From positions 1 through 64,000 of the forward strand of contig JAFQME010000003.1 of the NCBI GenBank assembly GCA_017421025.1: a DNA stretch of 64,000 nt, in the 5' to 3' direction. Position numbers and translations under genes: made by a program. The notes below the pieces were generated by a model. The model was given only the letters and a program-made list of their open reading frames with translations. It did not search any database and had not been told where the DNA came from. Position 1 is the stretch's first letter, and the number at the start of each line of letters is the position of its first letter. Of this stretch, positions 45,891 through 53,140 are shown one piece after another. The stretch comes from Oscillospiraceae bacterium. GTDB taxonomy: Bacteria; Bacillota; Clostridia; Oscillospirales; JAAYXM01.

Positions 45891-46742
45891 TTATACGCCG
45901 GAATATGCCAGGAAGCCGCCATCAACATTGATGGTGCTGCCGGTGATGAATGCGGAATAAGTCGAGTCGCACAAGAACAGCAACGCACCGTCGAGATCTT
46001 CGGGCAAACCGAAGCGACGCATCGGGGTGTGGGAGATGATCTTCTCGCTGCGTGCAGAAAGGCTGCCGTCCGGATTGAAGAGGAGTGCCTTGTTCTGAGC
46101 GGTGGAGAAGAATCCCGGAGCGATTGCATTGACACGCAGACCGACATCTGCAAAATGTACGCTCATCCATTCGGTGAAGTTCTTGATTGCAGCCTTTGCT
46201 GCGCTGTATGCCGGGATACGGGTGAGCGGGCGGTATGCGTTCATCGACGCAATATTGACCACGCAAGCATCTTCTTTCCCAACCAAATCACGGGCAAATG
46301 CCTGGGTCGGGATCAGAGTGCCAAGGAAATTGAGGTTAAAGACAAATTCAATGCCCTTTGCATCCAAATCGAAGAAAGTTTTGACGTTTTCATCCACATG
46401 AGTAAGATCTTCCGGCTCCAAAGTATCCTTGGTGGTGGTACCCTTCGGGTGGTTTCCGCCTGCACCGTTAATTAAGATATCGCAGGTGCCGAGTTTTTCG
46501 GTCACTTCGTTGCGAGCCGCATTCATGCTCTCGATTTCAAGCACGTTGCAAGCAACACCGATTGCGGTGCCTCCGGAAGCGTTGATTTCGTCCGCAACCG
46601 CCTGTGCTGCTTCTGCACGCAGATCCAAAACTGCGACCTTCACGCCCTGTGCTGCCAAAGTCTTTGCAAAACCAGAGCAAAGCACGCCGCCGGCACCGGT
46701 GATGACAGCAACTTTACCCTTTAAATTTTCATGATGCATCAT
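45891..46742 (-). CDS. SDR oxidoreductase, probably D-mannonate oxidoreductase type
   Basis: 283 residues. The NAD-binding motif is AVITGAGGVLCSGFAKTL, with NGAGG further on. The catalytic triad region is NIASMNAYRPLTRIPAYSAA, with Lys in YSAAK. The insertion with KGTTTKDTLEPEDL and the C-terminal TPMRRFGLPEDLDGALLFL, then DGGFLAYSGV, resemble the SDR-type fructuronate reductase (UxuB) of Firmicutes and Thermotoga. That enzyme works in hexuronate degradation, but no other uronate gene is nearby. Clear TTGTAA-17-TATAAT promoter and AGGAGG site. Confidence 0.8.
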   Translation of the reverse strand: MMHHENLKGKVAVITGAGGVLCSGFAKTLAAQGVKVAVLDLRAEAAQAVADEINASGGTAIGVACNVLEIESMNAARNEVTEKLGTCDILINGAGGNHPKGTTTKDTLEPEDLTHVDENVKTFFDLDAKGIEFVFNLNFLGTLIPTQAFARDLVGKEDACVVNIASMNAYRPLTRIPAYSAAKAAIKNFTEWMSVHFADVGLRVNAIAPGFFSTAQNKALLFNPDGSLSARSEKIISHTPMRRFGLPEDLDGALLFLCDSTYSAFITGSTINVDGGFLAYSGV

Positions 46743-46770
46743 GGTAAATTCCTCCTAAACGATTTTTTTC

Positions 46771-46799
46771 ATTATATCGCATTTTCATAGGAATTACAA
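46771..46799 (-). promoter_or_regulatory. Promoter of the SDR gene
   Basis: Minus strand TTGTAA (46794-46799), 17-base spacer, TATAAT (46771-46776). Confidence 0.75.
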
Positions 46800-46808
46800 G
46801 TGTTCTCC

Positions 46809-46837
46809 TTGACATTTTATACGCTGTATGTTAAAAC
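46809..46837 (+). promoter_or_regulatory. Promoter of the carbonic anhydrase/nitroreductase pair
   Basis: TTGACA (46809-46814), 17-base spacer, TAAAAC (46832-46837), 20 bases before the start codon. Confidence 0.65.
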
Positions 46838-46857
46838 AAAATCCAGGAGGGATTGCT

Positions 46858-47316
46858 ATGAAATTTATCGCAAACACCGCCGCAGTCGTAGGCGATGTCA
46901 CACTCGGCGAGAATACAAGCATTTGGTTTTCCGCAGTCTTGCGCGGGGATGAAGGTGCCATTAAAATCGGAGACGGCTCCAACATCCAAGACAACTGCAC
47001 CGTCCACGGAGAAGTCACGGTTGGCACTTCGGTCACAGTTGGACACAATGCAATTCTGCACGGTTGCACGGTAGAAGACGGAGCACTCATCGGCATGGGT
47101 GCCTGTGTCTTAGACGGTGCGGTGATCGGGGCGGAGTCACTCATTGGTGCAGGTGCGTTGGTCACGGGTGGAACGGTCATTCCCCCTCGCTCTTTGGTGC
47201 TCGGCTCACCGGCAAAGGTAAAGCGTCCGCTCACCGAGGAAGAAGTCGCATCTCTGCATGAAAATGCGGCGCACTATGTTTCCCTGATTTCAAAATACAC
47301 GGAGGAAGACAAATGA
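46858..47316 (+). CDS. Gamma-class carbonic anhydrase-like protein
   Basis: 152 residues from ATG 46858 behind CAGGAGGG. It consists of hexapeptide repeats of a left-handed beta helix (about 10-130), followed by a C-terminal helix. The three zinc-ligand His positions are visible in CTVHGEV and VGHNAILHG. Related to YrdA/PaaY/CaiE proteins, only some of which hydrate CO2. Four-base overlap with the nitroreductase gene. Confidence 0.88.
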   Translation: MKFIANTAAVVGDVTLGENTSIWFSAVLRGDEGAIKIGDGSNIQDNCTVHGEVTVGTSVTVGHNAILHGCTVEDGALIGMGACVLDGAVIGAESLIGAGALVTGGTVIPPRSLVLGSPAKVKRPLTEEEVASLHENAAHYVSLISKYTEEDK

Positions 47317-48008
47317 AAGATGTGATCTTTTCACGAAAATCCTGCCGCAGTTATTTGGAAACGCCGCTCGATCCTTCTGTGATTCAAGACGCACTTTGCG
47401 ACCTCACTCCCCTTCATCCGGAAATCTCTGTCGAATTTCGGACGTTGAAGAAAGCCGAGGTGCGTTCAATCTGTCGGTTTCTTCCGCCGCAGATAATTGC
47501 AGCATATTCGGAAAGAAAAGACGGATATTTGGAAAACATCGGATTTCTTCTCCAACAAGTGGACTTGCGCTTGCAGAAACAAGGAATCGGTGTATGCTGG
47601 ATCGGGCTTGGAAAACCCACAGTCCCGAATCCACATGACAAAGAATTCGTCATTTTGCTCGCTGTCGGCACACCAAACGGTGAAATCAAGAGGAGCAAAG
47701 ACGAGTTTGCCCGCAAGTCCATGCACGAAATATCAGACCAACCCGACCCTCGCTTGGAGCCCGCTCGTTTTGCTCCAAGTGCGGTCAATTCGCAGCCCTG
47801 GTATTTCGCACACGACGGCGAGATCCTTCATGTATACCGTGTCTCTCCCGCAAGGCCAAAAGCGCTTACCCTCGGCCGCATGAATCAAATCGACATGGGC
47901 ATCGCACTCTGTCATCTCTACGTTTCCAATCCCAACACATTCCGTTTCTTTTCCGCAGATGCGCCGAAAAAGAAAGGGTATGTGTATTTGGGGAGTATCT
48001 CGTGTTAA
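47313..48008 (+). CDS. Nitroreductase-family flavoprotein
   Basis: 231 residues. N-terminal FSRKSCRSYLETPLDPSVI is the FMN-phosphate binding RKS.R motif, and ARFAPSAVNSQPWYFAHDGE is the second FMN-binding loop. The IGFLLQQVDLRLQKQGIGVC stretch and the missing first conserved Asn loop fit the putative TM-nitroreductase subgroup. It probably reduces an unknown electrophile with NAD(P)H. Coupled to the carbonic anhydrase-like gene (ATGA). Confidence 0.8.
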   Translation: MKDVIFSRKSCRSYLETPLDPSVIQDALCDLTPLHPEISVEFRTLKKAEVRSICRFLPPQIIAAYSERKDGYLENIGFLLQQVDLRLQKQGIGVCWIGLGKPTVPNPHDKEFVILLAVGTPNGEIKRSKDEFARKSMHEISDQPDPRLEPARFAPSAVNSQPWYFAHDGEILHVYRVSPARPKALTLGRMNQIDMGIALCHLYVSNPNTFRFFSADAPKKKGYVYLGSISC

Positions 48009-48017
48009 GTATTTTTC

Positions 48018-48037
48018 GGGAGCCTTACAAGGCTCCC
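48018..48037 (+). terminator. Terminator after the nitroreductase gene
   Basis: gggagcc/ggctccc hairpin followed by GCTTTCTTTCTTT. Confidence 0.7.
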
Positions 48038-48069
48038 GCTTTCTTTCTTTGAAATTTTCAAAAAAATGC

Positions 48070-48098
48070 TTGACAAATTTATTGCGTTTGCGTATAAT
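48070..48098 (+). promoter_or_regulatory. Sigma-A promoter of tRNA-Val
   Basis: TTGACA (48070-48075), 17-base spacer, TATAAT (48093-48098): perfect consensus, 20 bases before the tRNA. Confidence 0.9.
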
Positions 48099-48118
48099 AG
48101 TCAATGCTGATTGCAAAC

Positions 48119-48194
48119 GGACGATTAGCTCAGCTGGTAGAGCATTCGCTTGACGTGCGAAGGGTCAGCGGTTCGAACCCGTTATCGTCCACCA
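48119..48194 (+). tRNA. tRNA-Val (anticodon GAC), CCA encoded
   Basis: A 76-base cloverleaf. Acceptor GGACGAT/ATCGTCC, D stem GCTC/GAGC, anticodon stem TTCGC/GCGAA with loop TTGACGT (anticodon GAC, Val codons GUC/GUU), T arm AGCGG-TTCGAAC-CCGTT, then A-CCA. The last 21 bases of the tRNA plus 8 bases of flank (48174-48202) are repeated at 48315-48343. Confidence 0.97.
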
Positions 48195-48202
48195 CATAAA
48201 AG
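48174..48202 (+). repeat. 29-bp direct repeat, copy 1 (tRNA-Val 3' end)
   Basis: cgaacccgttatcgtccacc and the following 9 bases are identical to 48315-48343. tRNA 3' ends are classic integration targets, and a downstream duplicate is what attL/attR would look like. Confidence 0.85.
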
Positions 48203-48229
48203 AGGATAGTCATTCGACTATCCTCTTTT
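48198..48229 (+). terminator. Terminator of tRNA-Val
   Basis: Perfect 14-base arms (48198-48211, 48216-48229) followed by TGTTTTTTGA. Confidence 0.85.
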
Positions 48230-48314
48230 GTTTTTTGATATGATGGTTCGAAAGCCGGCTCTTAGAAACAGTCCGGTGGACTGTTTCAACCGGCGTGGCT
48301 TTTCCGCAGAAAAG
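48230..48314. repeat. Hairpin-rich interval between the two tRNA 3'-end copies
   Basis: 85 bases with nested inverted repeats: gaaacagtcc-ggt-ggactgtttc at the tip, then gccgg/ccggc and aaagcc/ggcttt outside it. A tRNA-like ggttcgaaa occurs at the left edge. No open reading frame. It may be a miniature repeat or a decayed tRNA/integration remnant. Confidence 0.6.
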
Positions 48315-48343
48315 CGAACCCGTTATCGTCCACCACATAAAAG
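48315..48343 (+). repeat. 29-bp direct repeat, copy 2
   Basis: Second copy of 48174-48202. It is followed by its own terminator hairpin (aaaagcagatgg/ccatctgctttt, 48339-48368, then TTGTTTTTC). Confidence 0.85.
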
Positions 48344-48368
48344 CAGATGGATTGTGCCATCTGCTTTT
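48339..48368 (+). terminator. Terminator following the second tRNA 3'-end copy
   Basis: Twelve-base perfect arms (48339-48350, 48357-48368) and a T-rich tail. Same layout as the first copy (tRNA end, then terminator) but a different stem sequence. Confidence 0.8.
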
Positions 48369-48407
48369 TGTTTTTCAAAAAATCGGTTTGATTTTTTCTT
48401 ACAATCC

Positions 48408-48432
48408 TTGACAGTATATATATATATATAAT
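48408..48432 (+). promoter_or_regulatory. Promoter with (TA)8 in its spacer, upstream of the stalk/YD-repeat gene
   Basis: TTGACA (48408-48413), then G and eight TA dinucleotides (48415-48430), then AT, creating TATAAT at 48427-48432. The spacer is only 13 bases at this repeat number; two more TA units would make it 17. A dinucleotide tract between -35 and -10 is the known phase-variation design of the Haemophilus hif promoters. Confidence 0.65.
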
Positions 48433-48521
48433 TGAGGTATCACTTTTCTGCACTTTTCGGATCAAAACGAAGAGGGGTGTAAAACGTGGAATCTTCAAAA
48501 ACAGAAAGGATCGTAAGAAAC

Positions 48522-49595
48522 ATGAAATCAATCAGAAAGACACTTTGTGTCCTGCTCACAGTTTGTATGCTGTTTGCAATGATGACTCCTGCAATGGCAA
48601 GTGATGTCATCAAAGTTCGTGTCGGCGGTGAACTGATCGACTTTGATGTTCAGCCCCGCATCATCAACGGCAGAACCATGGGTCCCCTCCGTGCAATTTT
48701 CGAAGCGCTTGGCGCTTCTGTCAATTGGGACGGTGCAACCAAAACCGTCACCTCCACCAAGGGTGGCACCACCATCAAATTGACGATCGACAATCCCACC
48801 ATGGATGTAAACGGCACCGGGGTGACACTTGACTCCCCCGCTTGCATCATTGATGGAAGAACTTTGGTTCCGGTCAGAGCGATTTCCGAAGCATTCAAGT
48901 TAACCGTTGACTGGATTGCTTCCACCAAAACCGTCAAGGTCAAAACCAAAGTTTCTGTCCCGGCGCAAAAGATTTCTTACGACGGCAGCACAACTACTTA
49001 CCACTATGATGAAGCAGGAAACTGTGTTCTCGAGGAATTCTCAGAGGGTGGTTGGCGTAAAAATGGCTATGACAAAAACGGGAATTGGATTTCCTCGGAA
49101 TACGATCACGGATACACAGTGAAATACGTGTATAATGACTATGATAAATTGATTTATCAGGAAGATAACAACGGAAATTGGACAAAATACAACTATGACA
49201 AAAAGGGGAATTTGATTTCCGAAGAATCATCTGACGATTCAAATCGTAAATACACCTATGACGGGCAAAACAATTTGATTTTCAAAGAATTTGGTTCTGT
49301 TTGGCTCAAATACACCTACGACACAGACGGCAAACTTTTAACCCTAGAACATTCGAATGGTTATTTATACACCTACACATACGATGCCATCGGAAATGAA
49401 ATTCTCGAGCAATCCGATGATGGTTGGTGGCAAAAATCATCCTATGACAGCGATGGGAAGCTGATTTCGGAAACCACTTCCGATGGTAGCACAACAACTT
49501 ACACTTACGATAGTGAAGGGTATTTATTGGAAGAAATAAGCCGTGATTCCGATGGAAATACCACCACAACAAAATACAAAGTTATTATTAAGTAA
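48522..49595 (+). CDS. Secreted protein: copper amine oxidase-type stalk domain plus nine YD repeats
   Basis: 357 residues from ATG 48522, where a signal peptide MKSIRKTLCVLLTVCMLF begins, as in the giant secreted proteins. A GTG at 48486 with a better-spaced GAGGGG would add 12 residues and is possible. The stalk (Cu amine oxidase N-terminal-like) domain spans about 30-150, with IINGRTMGPLRAIFEALGA and IIDGRTLVPVRAISEAF. Then nine repeats of about 21 residues (Y.YD..G.L..E) fill about 160-350, like RHS/YD repeats but with no RHS core or toxin tail. Probably a surface or secreted binding protein. Confidence 0.85.
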   Translation: MKSIRKTLCVLLTVCMLFAMMTPAMASDVIKVRVGGELIDFDVQPRIINGRTMGPLRAIFEALGASVNWDGATKTVTSTKGGTTIKLTIDNPTMDVNGTGVTLDSPACIIDGRTLVPVRAISEAFKLTVDWIASTKTVKVKTKVSVPAQKISYDGSTTTYHYDEAGNCVLEEFSEGGWRKNGYDKNGNWISSEYDHGYTVKYVYNDYDKLIYQEDNNGNWTKYNYDKKGNLISEESSDDSNRKYTYDGQNNLIFKEFGSVWLKYTYDTDGKLLTLEHSNGYLYTYTYDAIGNEILEQSDDGWWQKSSYDSDGKLISETTSDGSTTTYTYDSEGYLLEEISRDSDGNTTTTKYKVIIK

Positions 49596-49601
49596 CAAAA
49601 A

Positions 49602-49629
49602 AAAACAGAGCAGGCTTCTGCTCTGTTTT
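49602..49629 (+). terminator. Terminator of the stalk/YD-repeat gene
   Basis: aaaacagagcag/ctgctctgtttt arms followed by TTTATC. Confidence 0.85.
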
Positions 49630-49632
49630 TTA

Positions 49633-49661
49633 TCATAATTTTTCAAAATGCGGACATACTA
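49633..49661 (+). promoter_or_regulatory. Candidate forespore (SigF/SigG-type) promoter of the DUF1540 gene
   Basis: CATACTA (49655-49661) matches the SigF/SigG -10 consensus exactly. TCATA (49633-49637), 17 bases upstream, matches four of five -35 positions. No good sigma-A promoter is seen in this interval. Confidence 0.45.
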
Positions 49662-49691
49662 ACTCCGAGATCACGAAAAGGAGTTGTTTTT

Positions 49692-49862
49692 ATGAATTGC
49701 AGCACTCAGAAGAATGAGAGCATTAAGTGCAATGTAACCTCTTGCATCAACCATTGCGGTACCGCTGATTACTGCAGCCTTTCCTGCATCACGGTGGGGA
49801 CCCATGAATGCAGTCCGACTCAGGATCAATGTACCGACTGCAAATCCTTCCGCAAGAGATAG
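49692..49862 (+). CDS. DUF1540 cysteine-rich protein
   Basis: 56 residues with nine Cys. It starts MNCSTQKNESIKCNVTSCIN and continues through HCGTADYC and SCITVGTHEC to CTDC near the end. This is the DUF1540 pattern, small Cys-rich proteins of spore-forming Firmicutes thought to bind metal, some expressed in sporulation. AAAAGGAG lies seven bases before the ATG. It has its own terminator (49866-49897). Confidence 0.85.
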   Translation: MNCSTQKNESIKCNVTSCINHCGTADYCSLSCITVGTHECSPTQDQCTDCKSFRKR

Positions 49863-49865
49863 TAA

Positions 49866-49897
49866 AAAAGACCGGGTCACTTGACTCGGTCTTTTTT
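49866..49897 (+). terminator. Terminator of the DUF1540 gene
   Basis: aaagaccgggtc pairs with gactcggtcttt (one G-T position), followed by TTTTTGC. Confidence 0.75.
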
Positions 49898-49942
49898 TGC
49901 GTCCACTCCGCATACATTGAAGTAAAAAGGAGTGGACGACTG

Positions 49943-52387
49943 ATGAATGGACTGACCCAAAAAGAAGCCGCAACTCGGCTTGCAAAACACGGCCCCAACA
50001 CATTCGAAAGCGCAAAGCGCACCTCCCCGTTTCGACTTCTCCTCTCGCAATTTTCCGATGTCCTGGTACTGATTTTACTTGCTGCGGCAGGAGTGAGTCT
50101 GTTTTTGGGAGATGTGAGCGAAGCACTCACCATTGGTGTAATTCTGTTGGTCAACGCCGCACTCGGGTTTTTACAGGAGTTTCACACCGAGCGTGCATTG
50201 GAGCGTCTAAAGCAGCTCTCTGCGCCACGTGCCGTCGTGATTCGTGACGGGAAAGAACAGCAAATCGATGCCGCCCTTTTGGTCCCGGGCGATCTTGTGC
50301 GCCTTTCCGCCGGAAACATTGTCCCTGCAGACGGGATTTTAGCCGCATCGAATGCACTCTCCTTTGACGAGAGTATGCTCACAGGAGAATCCTTTGAAAT
50401 CCACAAAAGCAAAGGCGACCAAGTATTTTCCGGCTGCACTGTATTGCGAGGAAACGGTTATGCGCAGATCAAAGCAACCGGAAGAGGGACCGAAATGGGG
50501 AAAATCGCAGGGATGTTGAACGACGAAACCGCCCCCACCCCACTCCAGGAACGACTCTCCAAGTTGGGCGCTGTGATCGGGATCACTTGTCTTTTGGTAT
50601 GTGCGCTGGTGGCCGTCATTGGAATTCTGCGTGGATTTTCGCCGCTCGACATGCTCCTCACAGGGGTTTCCCTCGCAGTTGCAGCGGTACCCGAAGGGCT
50701 TCCTGCCATTGTTACCGTCTCACTTGCGCTTGCAGTGGGGCGCATGGTGCGCAGAAAAGCACTCATCCGCAAACTGCATGCGGTGGAAACCTTGGGGTGT
50801 GCCACCGTGATTTGTTCCGACAAAACCGGAACTTTAACCCAAAACAAAATGCAAGTCGCAACCCTGATTCCAAGCGGAGATGAGAAACTCCTACACATTG
50901 TTTGCCGTCATTGCAACAACCGTGAGGGACCCACCGAATGTGCGCTGTTTGATGCGGTTCCCGACTCTGAGGCAATCCGTTTGGAAGAACTCCCGTTTGA
51001 CTCCCACCGCAAACGAATGAGCGTACTTGTGGAAAAAGACGGAATTCGCATGACCCTCACAAAAGGCGCACCCGATTTACTTCTCCCGCTCTGCACTCAT
51101 TTTGAAAGCAAGCAAGGGCCGATGCCTATGAGTGATGCGGTCCGAAACAAGTTCTTACGGGAAAACGAACGTCTCGGCTCCCGTGCGCTGCGCACCCTTG
51201 CTTTCGCATACCGCATCGGCGATACCCTTTCGGAACAGGGTCTGGTGTTTTGCGGATTTGCCGGATTGATCGATCCACCTCGCAAAGATGTCAAAGCCGC
51301 CATTTCCACCTGCCGAAAAGCGGGAATCCGCCCGATCATGATTACCGGGGATCATGCGGCAACCGCCCGTGCTATTGCCGAGGAGGTCGGAATCTTAAAG
51401 GCGGGAGGCACTCTGCTTACCGGAGCTGCACTCGACGCTCTTTCCGAGGAAGAACTGCTCGACATTCTTCCCGACGTTTGTGTATTTGCACGGGTCACAC
51501 CAACGCACAAACAACGCATTGTAAAAGCCTTCCAAACTTTGGGGGAAGTGGTTGCGATGACAGGTGACGGGGTCAACGACGCTCCTGCGGTAAAAAGCGC
51601 CGATATCGGAGTTGCAATGGGAACTTCTGGCACAGACGTCACCCGTGCGGCGGCAAGTGTGGTCCTGTTGGATGACAGTTTTGCAACCTTGGTACGTGCG
51701 GTAGAGGAAGGACGGGGCATTTATGCCAACATCCGCAAATTCATTCGATACCTCCTCGCCTGCAACCTTGGCGAGGTTTGCACCATGCTCTTTGCAATGC
51801 TGTTTTCCCTTCCCATCCCGCTCATCCCCATTCAAATCCTATTTGTGAACCTGGTCACCGATGGACTCCCCGCAATTGCGCTCGGGCTTGAGCCTTGTGC
51901 GGCATCTGCCATGACCGAACCGCCACGCTCCCGCCGTGAAGGGGTCTTTTCCCGTGGGCTTGGCGGACTGATTTTCTCCCGTGGGCTTGCGATTGGAGTC
52001 GCCACCGTATTTGTGTTTTTCCATACATATCATAGCTACGGTCTTCTCCCGGCACGCACCTGCTCACTGACCACCTTGATTTTTGCACAGCTTTTGCATG
52101 TATTTGAATGTAAAAGCGAGACACACCCGCTCTGGTGTATCCCGCTGTTTAACAATCCTGCACTGGTCGGTGCTGCACTTCTAAGCGCTGCGGCACTGCT
52201 TTGTGCAATCTACCTTCCGCCTTTGGCACATATTTTTGATTTGATTCCGCTCACCGCTCCGCAGTTTTTCTTTTCCTGCGGAATCAGTCTTGCCCTTCCC
52301 TTGCTTTCAGGGATTGTGCTTCGGATCAAAAAGTGGTACAATAGCACCAAAGGAGGGATGACCCTTGGCAAACTTAACAAAAGATAA
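49943..52387 (+). CDS. P-type cation-transporting ATPase (P2A-like, probable calcium pump)
   Basis: 814 residues from ATG 49943 behind AAAAGGAG; the open frame runs further upstream through the terminator. An N-terminal cation ATPase domain (GLTQKEAATRLAKHGPNTF), the actuator loop MLTGESFEIHK, the phosphorylation motif ICSDKTGTLTQNKM (about 290-303), and the hinge VVAMTGDGVNDAPAVKSADI are intact. The membrane motif VPEGLPAIVTVSLALAVGRM and the late segment LFVNLVTDGLPAIALG are as in Ca2+/P2-type pumps. Cargo is inferred to be Ca2+. The 3' end overlaps the AAC(3)-like gene by 23 bases. Confidence 0.9.
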   Translation: MNGLTQKEAATRLAKHGPNTFESAKRTSPFRLLLSQFSDVLVLILLAAAGVSLFLGDVSEALTIGVILLVNAALGFLQEFHTERALERLKQLSAPRAVVIRDGKEQQIDAALLVPGDLVRLSAGNIVPADGILAASNALSFDESMLTGESFEIHKSKGDQVFSGCTVLRGNGYAQIKATGRGTEMGKIAGMLNDETAPTPLQERLSKLGAVIGITCLLVCALVAVIGILRGFSPLDMLLTGVSLAVAAVPEGLPAIVTVSLALAVGRMVRRKALIRKLHAVETLGCATVICSDKTGTLTQNKMQVATLIPSGDEKLLHIVCRHCNNREGPTECALFDAVPDSEAIRLEELPFDSHRKRMSVLVEKDGIRMTLTKGAPDLLLPLCTHFESKQGPMPMSDAVRNKFLRENERLGSRALRTLAFAYRIGDTLSEQGLVFCGFAGLIDPPRKDVKAAISTCRKAGIRPIMITGDHAATARAIAEEVGILKAGGTLLTGAALDALSEEELLDILPDVCVFARVTPTHKQRIVKAFQTLGEVVAMTGDGVNDAPAVKSADIGVAMGTSGTDVTRAAASVVLLDDSFATLVRAVEEGRGIYANIRKFIRYLLACNLGEVCTMLFAMLFSLPIPLIPIQILFVNLVTDGLPAIALGLEPCAASAMTEPPRSRREGVFSRGLGGLIFSRGLAIGVATVFVFFHTYHSYGLLPARTCSLTTLIFAQLLHVFECKSETHPLWCIPLFNNPALVGAALLSAAALLCAIYLPPLAHIFDLIPLTAPQFFFSCGISLALPLLSGIVLRIKKWYNSTKGGMTLGKLNKR

Positions 52388-53135
52388 AATCGTCTATTCC
52401 CTGCAGGTCGCAGGGGTAAAGCCGGGCGATATTCTGCTCGTGCACAGTTCGCTCTCATCTATCGGACATGTGGAAGGCGGCGCCGGCGCTGTCGTGGATG
52501 CACTCATCGAGGCGGTCGGGCCCGAGGGAACCATTGCGGTATCCACCCTCAGTTTGTCCCACCCGTTTGATCCGGAAACCACGAAATCCACCGTTGGTCT
52601 CATTTCGGAGACTCTGCGCAACCGCCCCAATGCCATCCGTTCGCTGCATCCCATTCATTCTATTGCGGCAATCGGGGCACGTGCGGAAGAACTCTGCCGT
52701 GACCATGATAAAGCGGCAACCGGATGCGGTTTCGGTACTCCCTATCTGAAGCTTCGTGATATGGGCGGGAAAATCCTGCTGCTCGGTGTGGATATGAACC
52801 GAAACACCACCTTGCACGCAATCGAGGATCTCATGGATTCTCATTATTTGGAAACCCTGGTCGCAGAAGCGCCCACCTATATGGATGCAGAAACCATCAC
52901 CATCACCAAATTCCCGCCGGGACACCGTGATTTTCTAAAATTTACTCCCCATCTGCGCCGTGCGGGAGCACTGCTCCACGGCAAGATCGGAAATGCGGTT
53001 TTCCAACTCATTGATGTACGGAAAATGTTTGGTTTGGGACTGAAACTGGTCGCAGACGACCCGATGTTCTTTATGTGTGAAAATGAAGCGTGCGAGTATT
53101 GCAGTGATGCATACAAAGCGCTGAAAGGAGAGTGA
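52365..53135 (+). CDS. AAC(3)-family aminoglycoside-type N-acetyltransferase
   Basis: 256 residues from TTG 52365, seven bases after GGAGGG; an ATG at 52359 is in the ATPase frame and stops after a few codons. Family signatures are GDILLVHSSLSSIGHVEGGA (about 21-40) and RSLHPIHSIAAIGARAEEL (about 91-109). The C-terminus has CENEACEYCSDAYKALKG. Chromosomal members (YokD/FrbF-like) acylate diverse amines with acetyl-CoA, so antibiotic resistance is only one option. First of three coupled genes. Confidence 0.85.
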   Translation: MANLTKDKIVYSLQVAGVKPGDILLVHSSLSSIGHVEGGAGAVVDALIEAVGPEGTIAVSTLSLSHPFDPETTKSTVGLISETLRNRPNAIRSLHPIHSIAAIGARAEELCRDHDKAATGCGFGTPYLKLRDMGGKILLLGVDMNRNTTLHAIEDLMDSHYLETLVAEAPTYMDAETITITKFPPGHRDFLKFTPHLRRAGALLHGKIGNAVFQLIDVRKMFGLGLKLVADDPMFFMCENEACEYCSDAYKALKGE

Positions 53136-53140
53136 GGCAA

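Noticed and set aside
52365-53135. Calling the AAC(3)-family gene an antibiotic resistance determinant
   Set aside because: Chromosomal context with unrelated enzymes and lack of mobile-element signs do not support it; many members of the family act on other amines.
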